Counted from the stretch's first letter, positions 51,185-60,658 are shown. The stretch: DNA of 64,000 nucleotides from an uncultured Marvinbryantia sp. (GCA_934394985.1 CAKRRF010000008.1:10728-74727); one strand, 5' to 3'. Notes: generated by a model not told the origin, from the letters alone. Made by a program: numbers and translations.

Positions 51185-52241
51185 ACTGATAGCGGATCTG
51201 ACGTTTCCATGGAGTATTGGCTTTGGTGATATGGTATGGGAATCCATGGTCACCAGGAGCATCCGGATAATCCTGAAATTCAAAAGCCAGGGCACAGGAC
51301 GGGACAGTAGGCTGCCCATTGATCAGCTGCTGACTGTCATCGATATAGCCACCGGAATACAGCACCATGCATGGCGCATCGGAAGCAACAGCCATCTGTA
51401 CGGAACCATCCGGCAGGGTGCAGAGCAGATCCGGAGAGTCAGGCGTGTGATTCAGAAGGAAGCCATGATTGTATCCCTGATTGCGCCTGATCTGAATGTC
51501 TCCCGGATATTTCTGAAGCTGTGCAGACAGAGAGATCGGATGGCGGAAGTCAAATGGTGTATCGATTACATCAGAGATACTTTCCGGGATAAAGTCTGGA
51601 GCGTTGCAGATATAACGATCAGCGTTGATCTGAAGAAGATGATCAGTGGCCGGCCGTGAAAAATCTCCGGACAAATTAAAGTAACTGTGGTTGGAAATAT
51701 TGAAATACGTATCCTGGTCGGAGATGGCGTCGTAATCCATGGTAAGCTGATGGGCTTCTGTCAGAGTATAAGTAACGGTGATACGACGATTGCCAGGAAA
51801 GCCATCCAGTCCATCGGGAAGCTCACAGGTAAAACTTACCTGTGCATCACCAGAAGGAGTGATGAATGCAGAATGTAATTCCCAGATGCGAAAAGAAGCG
51901 TTTTCAAAACCACCATGAAGGGAATGAACGCCATTCTCATTTCGGGAGAGCTTATATAGATGATTACCTATCGGGAGTGAGCCATGAGAGATACGGCCGG
52001 CGGTTGGCGCCAGTGTGGCTCCGGCGTACAAAGGGTTGGAAAAATAAGTGTTTTCCTGTGAAAAGGAAAGAGCAAGATTTTGCAAATTCATCTGTCTGGA
52101 TGGAAAACCAATCTGCCGAACCGATGCACCGATACCGAGAAGGGATACAAAAAAGCCGTCTTCGCATATCAGACGCAACATATAGTTTTTGGGATGATTA
52201 GAAAAATGAGTGTCAGTCAAAACTGATTTAGAAATCTTCAT
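51171..52241 (-). CDS. galM: Aldose 1-epimerase (galactose mutarotase)
   Basis: 356 residues, GalM-like beta-sandwich. LAPTAGRISHGSLPIG replaces the usual GRxANRI element, the catalytic His is in NISNHSYFNLSG, and the catalytic Glu lies in ALAFEFQDYPDAPG near the C-terminus. Start at 52241 (MKISKSVLTD) is chosen because homology begins there; the upstream extension of this frame is hydrophobic non-coding sequence. It interconverts anomers of the imported aldose, which helps if the SDR uses one anomer only. It is divergent from the importer operon. Confidence 0.88.
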   Translation of the reverse strand: MKISKSVLTDTHFSNHPKNYMLRLICEDGFFVSLLGIGASVRQIGFPSRQMNLQNLALSFSQENTYFSNPLYAGATLAPTAGRISHGSLPIGNHLYKLSRNENGVHSLHGGFENASFRIWELHSAFITPSGDAQVSFTCELPDGLDGFPGNRRITVTYTLTEAHQLTMDYDAISDQDTYFNISNHSYFNLSGDFSRPATDHLLQINADRYICNAPDFIPESISDVIDTPFDFRHPISLSAQLQKYPGDIQIRRNQGYNHGFLLNHTPDSPDLLCTLPDGSVQMAVASDAPCMVLYSGGYIDDSQQLINGQPTVPSCALAFEFQDYPDAPGDHGFPYHITKANTPWKRQIRYQFTIH

Positions 52242-52374
52242 AATAATAACCTGCTTCCATTTTAATTTGTTGCTATTTACTGTAACGCAGAATGGAAAAC
52301 TATGCAAGAAGTATATAAAAATAACTAAAAAACGAACAAAAACAAAAGGAAGTGTATGCAGAACAGACAAAAAT

Positions 52375-52438
52375 AGCAATTTTTTTAAACTCCATAGCAA
52401 TTTCAAGTAATGAAATAAGCAGGAGACGCGAATATAAT
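52375..52438 (+). promoter_or_regulatory. Operator (copy 1) and promoter of the AraFGH-like importer
   Basis: AGCAATTTTTTTAAACTC starts at 52375, a second AGCAA starts at 52396 (21 bp later), followed by TCAA and TAATGA. The same arrangement stands at 57065, with 33 of 39 positions identical by eye. A -10 TATAAT lies at 52433-52438. Confidence 0.7.
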
Positions 52439-52469
52439 AACAAGTAGATAACATAAGGAGGGAAAGAAT

Positions 52470-53978
52470 ATGGGCAGTGTACTTGAGTTTAAGAATATCT
52501 CAAAGTATTTCCCTGGTGTAAAAGCACTGGATAATATATGCTTTAAAGCTTATGGTGGAGAAGTCCTGGCATTCCTTGGCGAGAATGGCGCCGGAAAGTC
52601 TACGTTGCTGAAGGTACTCAACGGAGACTATCAGCCAACCAGCGGCGAATATCTGCTGGACGGTGTACAGAAGCACTTTAACTCTCCACATGAAGCAATT
52701 CAGGAGGGAATCAGTATTATTTATCAGGAACGACAGATTCTGTTGGAACTGAGTGTAGCTGAGAACATATATCTTGGAAGAATGCCGGTTAATAAGTTTG
52801 GCATCATTGATATAGCGAAAGCCAATAGGATGGCGAAAGAGATTATCGATGATTTTGGACTTCCGATTTCACCATCTACGAAGGTAAAGGATCTGAGTAT
52901 TGCTTATCAGCAGATGGTTGAGATCATGAAGGCCTACAGCCGTGAGAATCTGAAGGTCATCTGTTTTGATGAACCGACAGCCAGCTTAAGTGATGCAGAG
53001 ATCGACAGTTTGTTCGAGATTATTGCCAAGCTGAAGGCACAGGGCAAGATCATCATTTATGTATCCCATCGTATGGCAGAGATCCAGGAGATCGCAGATA
53101 AGGTAGCCATTTTTAAAGATGGCCATTATGTAGATACGGTTGTTACAAAAGAAGTGCCGGAGCAGCAGCTGATCAAGATGATGGTTGGCCGTGATCTGGG
53201 TGACATCTTTAACAGCCTGGACAGAAATGATAAGATCGGAGAGGTCCTTCTGGAAGTAAAAGGTGTTTCTTCCGATTACGTAAAAGAGAATTCTTTCGTA
53301 TTACATAAAGGAGAGGTACTTGGATTCTCCGGACTGGTCGGAGCAGGAAGAACTGAACTGATGCGTGCCATCATTGGCGCAGACAAGATGAAGAGCGGTG
53401 AGGTGATCCTGGAAGGCAAGAAGATTGTGAACCGTTCCCCGAAGGAAGCTATGGATAATGGTATCGTGCTGGTACCGGAAGATCGCAAGCTTCAGGGTAT
53501 TTTGAGCAACTTAAGTGTAGCGGGAAATATCAACATTGCACTGATGGATAAGAATTCCAATAAGCTTGGTATCATAGATACAAAGAAGGAAGCGGAAGAG
53601 GCCGATAAAGGTATTCGGGAATTTAAAGTAAAGACACCATCCCCGGAAAAGAAGATCGTAGAACTCTCCGGAGGAAACCAGCAGAAGTGTATCGTAGCCC
53701 GTGGTATAGCAACGAATCCAAAGGTACTGATTCTGGACGAGCCGACCAAAGGTATTGATGTTGGAGCCAAGTCTGAATTCTACAACATGATCTGCCAGTT
53801 CGCAAAACAGGGACTGGGAGTCATCCTGATTTCATCTGAGATGCCGGAAGTTATGGGACTTTCTGACAGAATTCTGGTTATGAAGTCTCTGAAGATTGTA
53901 GGAGAAGTCAGCAGAGAAGAGGCAACAGAAGACAGATTGCTGAGTCTGGGAATGATGGGGGAAGAATCACATGAGTAA
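52470..53978 (+). CDS. Sugar ABC transporter ATP-binding protein, duplicated NBD (AraG/MglA-like)
   Basis: 502 residues, two ATPase domains. Domain 1 has Walker A GENGAGKST (about 35-43), Walker B VICFDEPTASLSD and YVSHR. Domain 2 has GLVGAGRTE (about 288-296), signature LSGGNQQK (about 393-400) and LILDEPTKGIDVGAK. Good RBS AAGGAGGG. It overlaps the permease gene by eight bases. With the permease and the downstream binding protein it forms a monosaccharide importer similar to AraFGH. Confidence 0.93.
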   Translation: MGSVLEFKNISKYFPGVKALDNICFKAYGGEVLAFLGENGAGKSTLLKVLNGDYQPTSGEYLLDGVQKHFNSPHEAIQEGISIIYQERQILLELSVAENIYLGRMPVNKFGIIDIAKANRMAKEIIDDFGLPISPSTKVKDLSIAYQQMVEIMKAYSRENLKVICFDEPTASLSDAEIDSLFEIIAKLKAQGKIIIYVSHRMAEIQEIADKVAIFKDGHYVDTVVTKEVPEQQLIKMMVGRDLGDIFNSLDRNDKIGEVLLEVKGVSSDYVKENSFVLHKGEVLGFSGLVGAGRTELMRAIIGADKMKSGEVILEGKKIVNRSPKEAMDNGIVLVPEDRKLQGILSNLSVAGNINIALMDKNSNKLGIIDTKKEAEEADKGIREFKVKTPSPEKKIVELSGGNQQKCIVARGIATNPKVLILDEPTKGIDVGAKSEFYNMICQFAKQGLGVILISSEMPEVMGLSDRILVMKSLKIVGEVSREEATEDRLLSLGMMGEESHE

Positions 53979-54978
53979 TATAGAGACAAAAAAAGAAAAA
54001 AATGGAATTTTAAGTAAGATCGGCGGTGACAAGCTCATCCTGATCGGTGCAATTATCGTAGTATTCGCATTATTTACCGCATTAAACAAGAACTTCCTGA
54101 CATGGACTAACATGATCAACCTGATGGTTGCAGCCTCACTGGTAGGTCTGGTAGCCGTTGGACATACTTACCTGATCATTGCAGGGCAGAACGACCTGTC
54201 ACCTGGTTCACTGGCAGCTTTCTGTGGAACACTGGCAGCATTACTGCTTTCCAAAGATATGCCGATGATTGTGGCAATCATCGTTGTTTTACTGGCAGGT
54301 GTTCTGGTTGGACTTTTCAATGCATGGATGGTAAATAAGATCAAACTGGAAGCATTCATTGCCACACTGGTTACACAGAATATCATTCGTGGTTTTGCTT
54401 ATATCATCTGCGATGGTAAACCGGTATCGATCAGCAACAAAGCATACCTGACTATTGGAAAAGCAAGATTTTTAACCATTCCGGTATCTGTATGGCTGAT
54501 GATTCTTGCATTCGTAATCTTCGGATTTGTTCTTGCAAAGACAAAATTTGGCCGTAGCGTATATGCAATTGGTGGAAGTCAGGAAGCAGCCAGACTGGCT
54601 GGTCTGAATCCACAGCAGATTGTAACAAAATGTTTTGTTATCATTGGTGTACTGACAGCCCTTGGCGGAATCGTATTCTCATCTCGTATGAACTCCGGAC
54701 AGCCGGCAGCAAACGTCAACCTGGAATTTGATGCCATCACAGCCGTTATCCTTGGTGGTGTATCTTTCGCAGGTGGTGTGGGTGATATGTTTGGTACTGT
54801 ACTTGGTGTAATACTGATCCAGGCATTCAACACAGGTCTGATCATGGTAAATGTGTCCACATTCTGGCAGTATGTAGCCCGTGGTGCACTGCTTCTCTTC
54901 GCACTGACATCTGACTTCATCCGTAAGCAGAGACGTGAGAAAGAACTTCTCGAAGCAAGCATGAGAAACGTGAAGTAA
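53971..54978 (+). CDS. Sugar ABC transporter permease (AraH-like)
   Basis: 335 residues, BPD_transp_2 family, eight to ten helices. IIAGQNDLSPGSLAAFCG is the DLSVGS region, GSQEAARLAGLN and SSRMNSGQPAANVNLEFD resemble E. coli AraH, and ILGGVSFAGGVGDMFGTVLGV is the C-terminal GG motif. A single permease gene suggests a homodimeric channel, unlike the two-permease system at 15-17 kb. Confidence 0.92.
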   Translation: MSNIETKKEKNGILSKIGGDKLILIGAIIVVFALFTALNKNFLTWTNMINLMVAASLVGLVAVGHTYLIIAGQNDLSPGSLAAFCGTLAALLLSKDMPMIVAIIVVLLAGVLVGLFNAWMVNKIKLEAFIATLVTQNIIRGFAYIICDGKPVSISNKAYLTIGKARFLTIPVSVWLMILAFVIFGFVLAKTKFGRSVYAIGGSQEAARLAGLNPQQIVTKCFVIIGVLTALGGIVFSSRMNSGQPAANVNLEFDAITAVILGGVSFAGGVGDMFGTVLGVILIQAFNTGLIMVNVSTFWQYVARGALLLFALTSDFIRKQRREKELLEASMRNVK

Positions 54979-54987
54979 AACGCCATA

Positions 54988-55079
54988 CATGAGCAAAAGA
55001 AAAGCTTCGGAGAAGCGGTTTTGCGAATGGGCTCTGACGGGTAGATAAATGAAATCGAGCTTCACACACGCAAGTGTGC
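54988..55079. repeat. Dispersed intergenic repeat (copy 2) and small hairpin
   Basis: CATGAGCAA (54988-54996), GAAGCGG (55012-55018) and TTGCGAATG (55021-55029) match the order at 11685-11715. A hairpin CACAC/GTGTG (55063-55078) follows. It lies between permease and binding-protein genes and may set their expression ratio. Confidence 0.5.
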
Positions 55080-55111
55080 AAAATTATATCATTTTAAGGA
55101 GGATTTAAAAA

Positions 55112-56110
55112 ATGAACAAGAAAGTGATGAGTGCGGTATTAGCAGCAGCAACAGTAGCGGGACTGGCAGCAGGATGCATGACAGCAAGCGCAGAAGATGA
55201 TAAACTGGTAGTATATGGCATTTACAAAGCTGGTGACCAGACATGGTTCATTGATGAAGGTGCAGCAGCTCAGGAAGCAGTAGAAGCAGCAGGTGGAGAA
55301 TTCATCTACGTTGATGCTAAGATGAACCCGGAAGAATACTTAAAGGCAATCGATAACGCAGTGGCAAACCATGCAAGCGGTATTGTAACCTGTATCCCAG
55401 ACCAGACACTGTCTCAGGCAGCTATTGACAAAGCCGAAGAAGCTGGTATTCCAATCGTTGCAGCTGATGATGCTCTGCAGGATGATGACGGCAACAAGCT
55501 GGCTCCATGGGTAGGTATCAACGCATACGTAATCGGTGAAGCAAACGGCGAATGGCTTGCTAACTACGCAAAAGACAATGATCTGGTTGGAAAAGAGGAT
55601 GTAGGACTTCTGATCATGACAATGGATACCGTATCCAGCTGTGTACCTCGTGCAGAGGGTGAATATGACAAGTTCACAGAACTTTGCCCTGACTTCAGTG
55701 AAGACAACATTTTCAAAGCTGACTATGATGGAACAACAGATAAAGGTAATACCGCCGCAGCAGCAGTTATCACAGCGAATCCACAGATCAAGACATGGCT
55801 GGTAACAGGTGCGAACGAAGAAGGTACTATCGGTGCATGCCGTGCCCTTGAAACAGCTGGTCTGGATGCTGACGCTTGTGTAGTAGGTCTTGGCGCTTAC
55901 ATGGCAAAAGACGAATGGAATGACAAAGGTGCTGATGGTACATGTATGAAAGCAGCAGCATACTTCTCATCTGACTCTGTTGGTAAAGGTTCTATTGATG
56001 TTCTTCTGAAACTGATCGATGGCGAAGACGTTGAAATGGAAACAGCAGTGGACGCAGTTGTAGTTACTCCAGAAACATACAAAGATGAAATGGGTAAAGC
56101 AGCAGAATAA
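55112..56110 (+). CDS. Sugar ABC transporter substrate-binding protein (AraF-like)
   Basis: 332 residues. Export signal MNKKVMSAVLAAATVAGLAAGCMTASA; both an SPI site after ASA and a lipobox-like LAAGC are present. The mature domain follows AraF closely in layout: VYGIYKAGDQTWFIDEGAAAQEA, AKMNPEEYLKAIDNAVANHASGIVTCIPDQ, NPQIKTWLVTGANEEGTIGACRALETAG, and a C-terminal VVVTPETYKDEM. AraF binds L-arabinose, D-galactose and D-fucose, so a sugar of that stereochemistry is the best guess. RBS GGAGG. Confidence 0.9.
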   Translation: MNKKVMSAVLAAATVAGLAAGCMTASAEDDKLVVYGIYKAGDQTWFIDEGAAAQEAVEAAGGEFIYVDAKMNPEEYLKAIDNAVANHASGIVTCIPDQTLSQAAIDKAEEAGIPIVAADDALQDDDGNKLAPWVGINAYVIGEANGEWLANYAKDNDLVGKEDVGLLIMTMDTVSSCVPRAEGEYDKFTELCPDFSEDNIFKADYDGTTDKGNTAAAAVITANPQIKTWLVTGANEEGTIGACRALETAGLDADACVVGLGAYMAKDEWNDKGADGTCMKAAAYFSSDSVGKGSIDVLLKLIDGEDVEMETAVDAVVVTPETYKDEMGKAAE

Positions 56111-56140
56111 GTAAAAGAGCGAACAATAACATCTGTATAT

Positions 56141-56175
56141 GATAACAGGGAGCTGCAATGCAGCTCCCTGTTATC
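56141..56175. terminator. Perfect 17-bp hairpin between convergent genes
   Basis: GATAACAGGGAGCTGCA (56141-56157) and its exact complement (56159-56175) around one A. It terminates the importer operon and overlaps the stop codon of the convergent AraC gene. Confidence 0.85.
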
Positions 56176-57034
56176 GTATTTGCTCCGGAAACGTCAGATT
56201 CCGGTATTCTCCCGGAGTCATATGCTCCCATTTTTTAAAGGTAGAACAAAAACTGCTTTCACTGTTGAAACCAGAGCTGAAGGCAATCTCTTTGATCGGA
56301 ATGCCGGGCGTACGAAGCAGAAACTTGGCAGAATTGAGACGGGTGGCAATCAGATACTGATGTGGTGTAAAGCCGGTCTCGGCAGTAAATACTCTGGTAA
56401 AATGAAACGGGCTCATATTGGAGTTCTTTGCAAGAGCATCCAGAGAAAGCGGTTCACTAAAGTGTTCATTGATGTAGGCAAGAGAGTTCTCCACAATCTG
56501 AGAATGGGAAAAATTGCTGCCGGTGTCAGAACGAATATTCAGCAAACTTGTGAGCATTTGTGTAATATAAGAAGACACACGGGCTTCTTTGATAGGCTCC
56601 GAGTTACGGAACATACTTAAAATCTTATTCATATCATGGATGACCGGATAAAGATTGCCAGAGGAAAAGATATTTCCCTGAGAAGCTGTGATCAGGTCAT
56701 AATAGTTGCGCGCCAGTGGACCGTCAAAATGCATCCAGCAGACCATGGAATCCTCGGAAAAACCGTATTCGTGAGGAGAATAACAATCCAACAGAACGAG
56801 CTGATCCTGTAAAACGGTGCCGATCTGATCCGGATGGTAAACCTGACAGCTTCCTTTTTCGATATACATCAGCAGAAAACTGTTATAACTGGATCGCTTC
56901 AGACGATAACCGGACTGGTAATGAAAGCGGCCAAGAGCAACGGGACAGAGATAGACCTTAGAAGCAATCGTGCTTGGCTGGTAGGGAAAGTAATCGGAAT
57001 CATCTGGTAAAATACCATATTCAATCGGACGCAT
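56171..57034 (-). CDS. AraC family regulator
   Basis: 287 residues. N-terminal AraC-binding cupin (about 20-140), with KGSCQVYHPDQIGTVLQDQLVLLDCYSPHEYGF. C-terminal double helix-turn-helix (about 190-285): LSLDALAKNSNMSPFHFTRVFTAETGFTPHQYL and IKEIAFSSGFNSESSFCSTFKKWEHMTPGEYR. Divergent from the DUF5107 gene, with the copy-2 operator in the gap. It is the best candidate to bind both operator copies. Confidence 0.9.
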   Translation of the reverse strand: MRPIEYGILPDDSDYFPYQPSTIASKVYLCPVALGRFHYQSGYRLKRSSYNSFLLMYIEKGSCQVYHPDQIGTVLQDQLVLLDCYSPHEYGFSEDSMVCWMHFDGPLARNYYDLITASQGNIFSSGNLYPVIHDMNKILSMFRNSEPIKEARVSSYITQMLTSLLNIRSDTGSNFSHSQIVENSLAYINEHFSEPLSLDALAKNSNMSPFHFTRVFTAETGFTPHQYLIATRLNSAKFLLRTPGIPIKEIAFSSGFNSESSFCSTFKKWEHMTPGEYRNLTFPEQIR

Positions 57035-57064
57035 AAATAAGTTCCTTTCTATTAATATAAGTAG

Positions 57065-57115
57065 AGCAATTTTTTTAAACTCACAAGCAAAATCAAATAA
57101 TGACTTTTATATAAT
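57065..57115 (+). promoter_or_regulatory. Operator (copy 2) and promoter of the DUF5107 gene
   Basis: AGCAATTTTTTTAAACTC at 57065, second AGCAA at 57086 (21 bp later), TCAA and TAATGA, as at 52375. A -10 TATAAT follows at 57110-57115. The divergent AraC gene begins 31 bases to the left. Confidence 0.7.
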
Positions 57116-57270
57116 ACGTGAGATATAATCAAAACAGAACGTAAGACATATCGTGATAAAATCAATTCTGAAGGATCTAATCAAAGATTTTGAATTTGAT
57201 TTTAACTATTCTGATATGACAGTAACATAAAAAGAAATGAAAAGCAATAAAAAGATATAAGGAGGTTCCT

Positions 57271-60200
57271 ATGGAAGAAGTAAAAATCTGGGAAGAAGAC
57301 GTGGTCATCCCTACCTATGAGATCGGAGCAGCAGAGAAAAATCCAATTTTTTCAGAGAAACGTGTATACCAGGGAAGTTCAGGAAGGGTATATCCATATC
57401 CGGTCATTGAAAAAATCGAAGATACAAAGCATGATAAAGTATGGAAAGCTCTGTATCTGGAAAATCAGTATCTGAAAGTTATGGTTCTGCCACAGCTGGG
57501 TGGAAGAATTCAGAGAGCTTATGATAAGACCAACGATTATGATTTTGTATACTATAATCATGTGATTAAACCGGCGCTGGTTGGCCTGACAGGTCCATGG
57601 ATCTCTGGCGGTATTGAATTCAACTGGCCACAGCATCACCGTCCGACTACCTATCAGCCGGTGGATTATACCATAACCGAACATGAAGACGGCAGCAAGA
57701 CCGTGATGGTCAATGATGTAGACCAGATGTATGGCACCAAGGGTATCGCTTCCTTTACCTTATATCCGGATAAGGCTTACATTGAGATCCGAGGACAGCT
57801 GTATAACCGTACTCCGATGGCACAGACATTCCTGTGGTGGGCAAACCCTGCAGTCGCAGTGAATGATAATACCCAGTCTGTATTCCCGCCAGATGTTCAT
57901 GCGGTAATGGATCATGGTAAACGCGACGTATCCAAGTTCCCGATTGCGACAGGGGTATATTATAAACATGATTACAGTGCAGGTGTGGATATTTCCCGTT
58001 ACAAAAATATTCCGGTACCGACCTCTTACATGGCTGAAAAGTCCGACTTTGATTTTGTGGGCGGATATGATTACGGAAAAGAAGCTGGTATCCTTCATGT
58101 CGCTGACCATCATATCTCTCCTGGTAAGAAGCAGTGGACCTGGGGCTGCGGTGATTTTGGAAAAGCATGGGACCGCAATCTGACAGACGAAGATGGTCCA
58201 TATATTGAGTTGATGACTGGTGTATACACGGACAACCAGCCAGACTTTACCTGGTTAAAACCGTTTGAAGAGAAGACTTTCAAGCAGTACTTTATGCCAT
58301 ATAAGAAAGTGGGTTATGTAAAGAATGCTACCATTGATGCCATGGTCAACATGGAGATTCAGGATGGAAAAGCAGATCTGTGCGTATATACTACAGGCGA
58401 AGAAAAGAATGCGAAGATTGTACTGGAACAGAATGGAAATGTGGTATGGGAGACAACGGAAGACCTGTCTCCGGTAAAAGTATATGAGACAGAAGTGCCG
58501 ATTCAGGCAGAGGATAAGACAAAAGTGACAATTCGTGTGCTGAATGCAGATGGAAGAGAACTGGTATCCTTCACACCTTTAAAAGAAGAAATTCCGAAGA
58601 TTCCGGAACCGGCACAGGCGGCTAAGGATCCGAAGGAGATCCAGACCTGCGAGGAATTGTATCTGACTGGTTTACATATCGAACAGTATCGTCATGCTAC
58701 CTATTTGCCAGATGATTATTATCTGGAGGGATTGAAGAGAGATGAGGGCGATATCCGCCTGAATACTGCATATGGTATGTTGCTTTTACGTCGAGGCCTT
58801 CTGACAGAGAGTGAGAAGTATTTCCGTAAAGCACTGGAGCGTATGACCTGGAAGAATCCAAATCCATACAACAGTGAAGCATATTATGATCTGGGTCTTA
58901 CCCTGTTTTATCAGGGACGTTACGAGGAAGCATATGATGCGTTCTTCAAAGCAACCTGGTCCAATGAACAGCAGGAGATGTCCTTCTATTTCCTGGCAGC
59001 CATTGCAGCACGCAAAGGTGCTCTTCCAATGGCACTGGAACTGATAGAGAAAGGTCTGGTAAAGAACAGCCACAATATCAAAGCACGGGGACTGAAGGCA
59101 GCGATTTTAAGAAAGCTTGGAAAGAGAGAAGAGGCAAAGCAGTGGATTGCAGAGAACTTAAACGTCGATCCATTTGATTATGTATCAGGCTACGAAGCAG
59201 TTCTTTTGGCGGAAGTCACCGAAAAAATTGCAAAAGAGCAGGCCTTAAAGGCTCAGATGCGTAACTTTCCGCAGAACTTTATTCAGGCAGCAATCGATTA
59301 TTGTGAGAGCGGATGCTTCGAAGAAGCACTTGGACTCCTGAATCTGTGTGATGCACAGTGGCCGATGCTTGATTACTATAGAGCTGCATGCCTGCATGAT
59401 CTTGGAAGAGAAGAGGAAGCCAAAGCAGCTGTGAAGATTGCAGATGCGGTCGATCCATATTGCTGTTTCCCGAACCGTCTGGAAGATATCACCGTACTGC
59501 AGCTGGCAGCAAAACTGCAGCCTGAACTGCCGAAGGCATATTATTACATTGGTAACCTCTGGTATGACAAACGCCAGTATGAAAAGGCACAGGAAGCATG
59601 GGAGACTTCTGCGAAGCTGGATGATACCTATCCGACTGTACTGCGTAACCTGTCTCTGGTATATTACAATCAGAGTGATATGCCGGAAAAGGCAAAGGAA
59701 GTACTGGAAAAAGCATTTGCCCTGGATACTGCGGATGCCCGTATTTTCCTGGAACTGGATCAGTTATATAAGAAGCTTGGCTATTCCGTAGAAGAACGAA
59801 TTGCATTTTATGAAAAGTATCCGGAGACTTTTGCAAAGCGTGATGATGTGTTTATTGAATATATTACCATGCAGAACTTTGTTGGAAACCATGAAAAAGC
59901 ATATGAGCTTCTCATGAGCCGTAAGTTCCATCCATGGGAAGGCGGAGAAGGAAAGGCAACGACCCAGTACACTACTTCTCTGGTGGAGCAGGCAAAGAAA
60001 GCGATCGCTAAAGAAGATTTCACCGGTGCAAAAGAATTACTGGAAAAGGCACTGGTTTATCCGGAAAACCTGGGAGAAGGCAAACTGGAAGGAACCAAGG
60101 ACAATCATATTCATTATTATCTTGGACTGGTGGAAAAAGCACTGGGTAATGAAGACAGAGCGAAAGAATTGTTTGCAACAGCCAGCACTGGTACAGACGA

Positions 60201-60570
60201 ACCAGCCGGCATGATGTTCTACAATGACCAGCCAGCAGATATGATCATGTTCCAGGGTATGGCACTTCGGGAACTGGGAGCACTGGTAGCATCCAATTCC
60301 AGATTCTACAAGCTGATCAGCTACGGGGAAGCACATATTTACGATAAAGTAAAGATGGATTACTTTGCAGTATCCTACCCGGATCTGCTGATTTTCAAAG
60401 AAGACTTTACCAGAAAGAACCGTGCACATTGCTGCTTCCTGATGGGACTGGGTAACATGGGACTTGGTAATAACGAAAAAGCAATAGAATATCTGAAAGA
60501 AACACTGGAACTGGATCCGCATCACCTGATGGCAAGATTGTATTTGAGAAGTGTGGAGGAAACAAAATAA
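57271..60570 (+). CDS. DUF5107 and tetratricopeptide repeat protein
   Basis: 1099 residues, no signal peptide, so cytoplasmic. Residues about 10-370 match the DUF5107 domain, a mutarotase-like beta-sandwich: YLKVMVLPQLGGRIQRAYDKTN (about 68-90), GPWISGGIEFNWPQHH (about 109-124), TFLWWANPAVAVND. A beta-rich linker follows to about 450. The rest contains at least ten TPR-like helical pairs, for example YDLGLTLFYQGRYEEAYDAFFKA and YYIGNLWYDKRQYEKAQEAWETSAKLDD, ending in LMGLGNMGLGNNEKAIEYLKETLELDPHH. No reaction is established for this family. Its shared operator with the AraFGH-like importer ties it to use of the same sugar, perhaps as a glycoside-processing or sugar-sensing enzyme. RBS GGAGG. 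Confidence 0.85.
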   Translation: MEEVKIWEEDVVIPTYEIGAAEKNPIFSEKRVYQGSSGRVYPYPVIEKIEDTKHDKVWKALYLENQYLKVMVLPQLGGRIQRAYDKTNDYDFVYYNHVIKPALVGLTGPWISGGIEFNWPQHHRPTTYQPVDYTITEHEDGSKTVMVNDVDQMYGTKGIASFTLYPDKAYIEIRGQLYNRTPMAQTFLWWANPAVAVNDNTQSVFPPDVHAVMDHGKRDVSKFPIATGVYYKHDYSAGVDISRYKNIPVPTSYMAEKSDFDFVGGYDYGKEAGILHVADHHISPGKKQWTWGCGDFGKAWDRNLTDEDGPYIELMTGVYTDNQPDFTWLKPFEEKTFKQYFMPYKKVGYVKNATIDAMVNMEIQDGKADLCVYTTGEEKNAKIVLEQNGNVVWETTEDLSPVKVYETEVPIQAEDKTKVTIRVLNADGRELVSFTPLKEEIPKIPEPAQAAKDPKEIQTCEELYLTGLHIEQYRHATYLPDDYYLEGLKRDEGDIRLNTAYGMLLLRRGLLTESEKYFRKALERMTWKNPNPYNSEAYYDLGLTLFYQGRYEEAYDAFFKATWSNEQQEMSFYFLAAIAARKGALPMALELIEKGLVKNSHNIKARGLKAAILRKLGKREEAKQWIAENLNVDPFDYVSGYEAVLLAEVTEKIAKEQALKAQMRNFPQNFIQAAIDYCESGCFEEALGLLNLCDAQWPMLDYYRAACLHDLGREEEAKAAVKIADAVDPYCCFPNRLEDITVLQLAAKLQPELPKAYYYIGNLWYDKRQYEKAQEAWETSAKLDDTYPTVLRNLSLVYYNQSDMPEKAKEVLEKAFALDTADARIFLELDQLYKKLGYSVEERIAFYEKYPETFAKRDDVFIEYITMQNFVGNHEKAYELLMSRKFHPWEGGEGKATTQYTTSLVEQAKKAIAKEDFTGAKELLEKALVYPENLGEGKLEGTKDNHIHYYLGLVEKALGNEDRAKELFATASTGTDEPAGMMFYNDQPADMIMFQGMALRELGALVASNSRFYKLISYGEAHIYDKVKMDYFAVSYPDLLIFKEDFTRKNRAHCCFLMGLGNMGLGNNEKAIEYLKETLELDPHHLMARLYLRSVEETK

Positions 60571-60619
60571 TAGAGTCGCTGGATGTATTGTGATGTGCAA
60601 TACATTGGGCAATGTATAA

Positions 60620-60658
60620 AGAGATCCCCGAAGCATTTTAAATGCTTCGGGGATCTCT
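60620..60658. terminator. Perfect 19-bp hairpin between convergent genes
   Basis: AGAGATCCCCGAAGCATTT (60620-60638) and its exact complement (60640-60658) around one T. It serves both converging genes. Confidence 0.85.
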
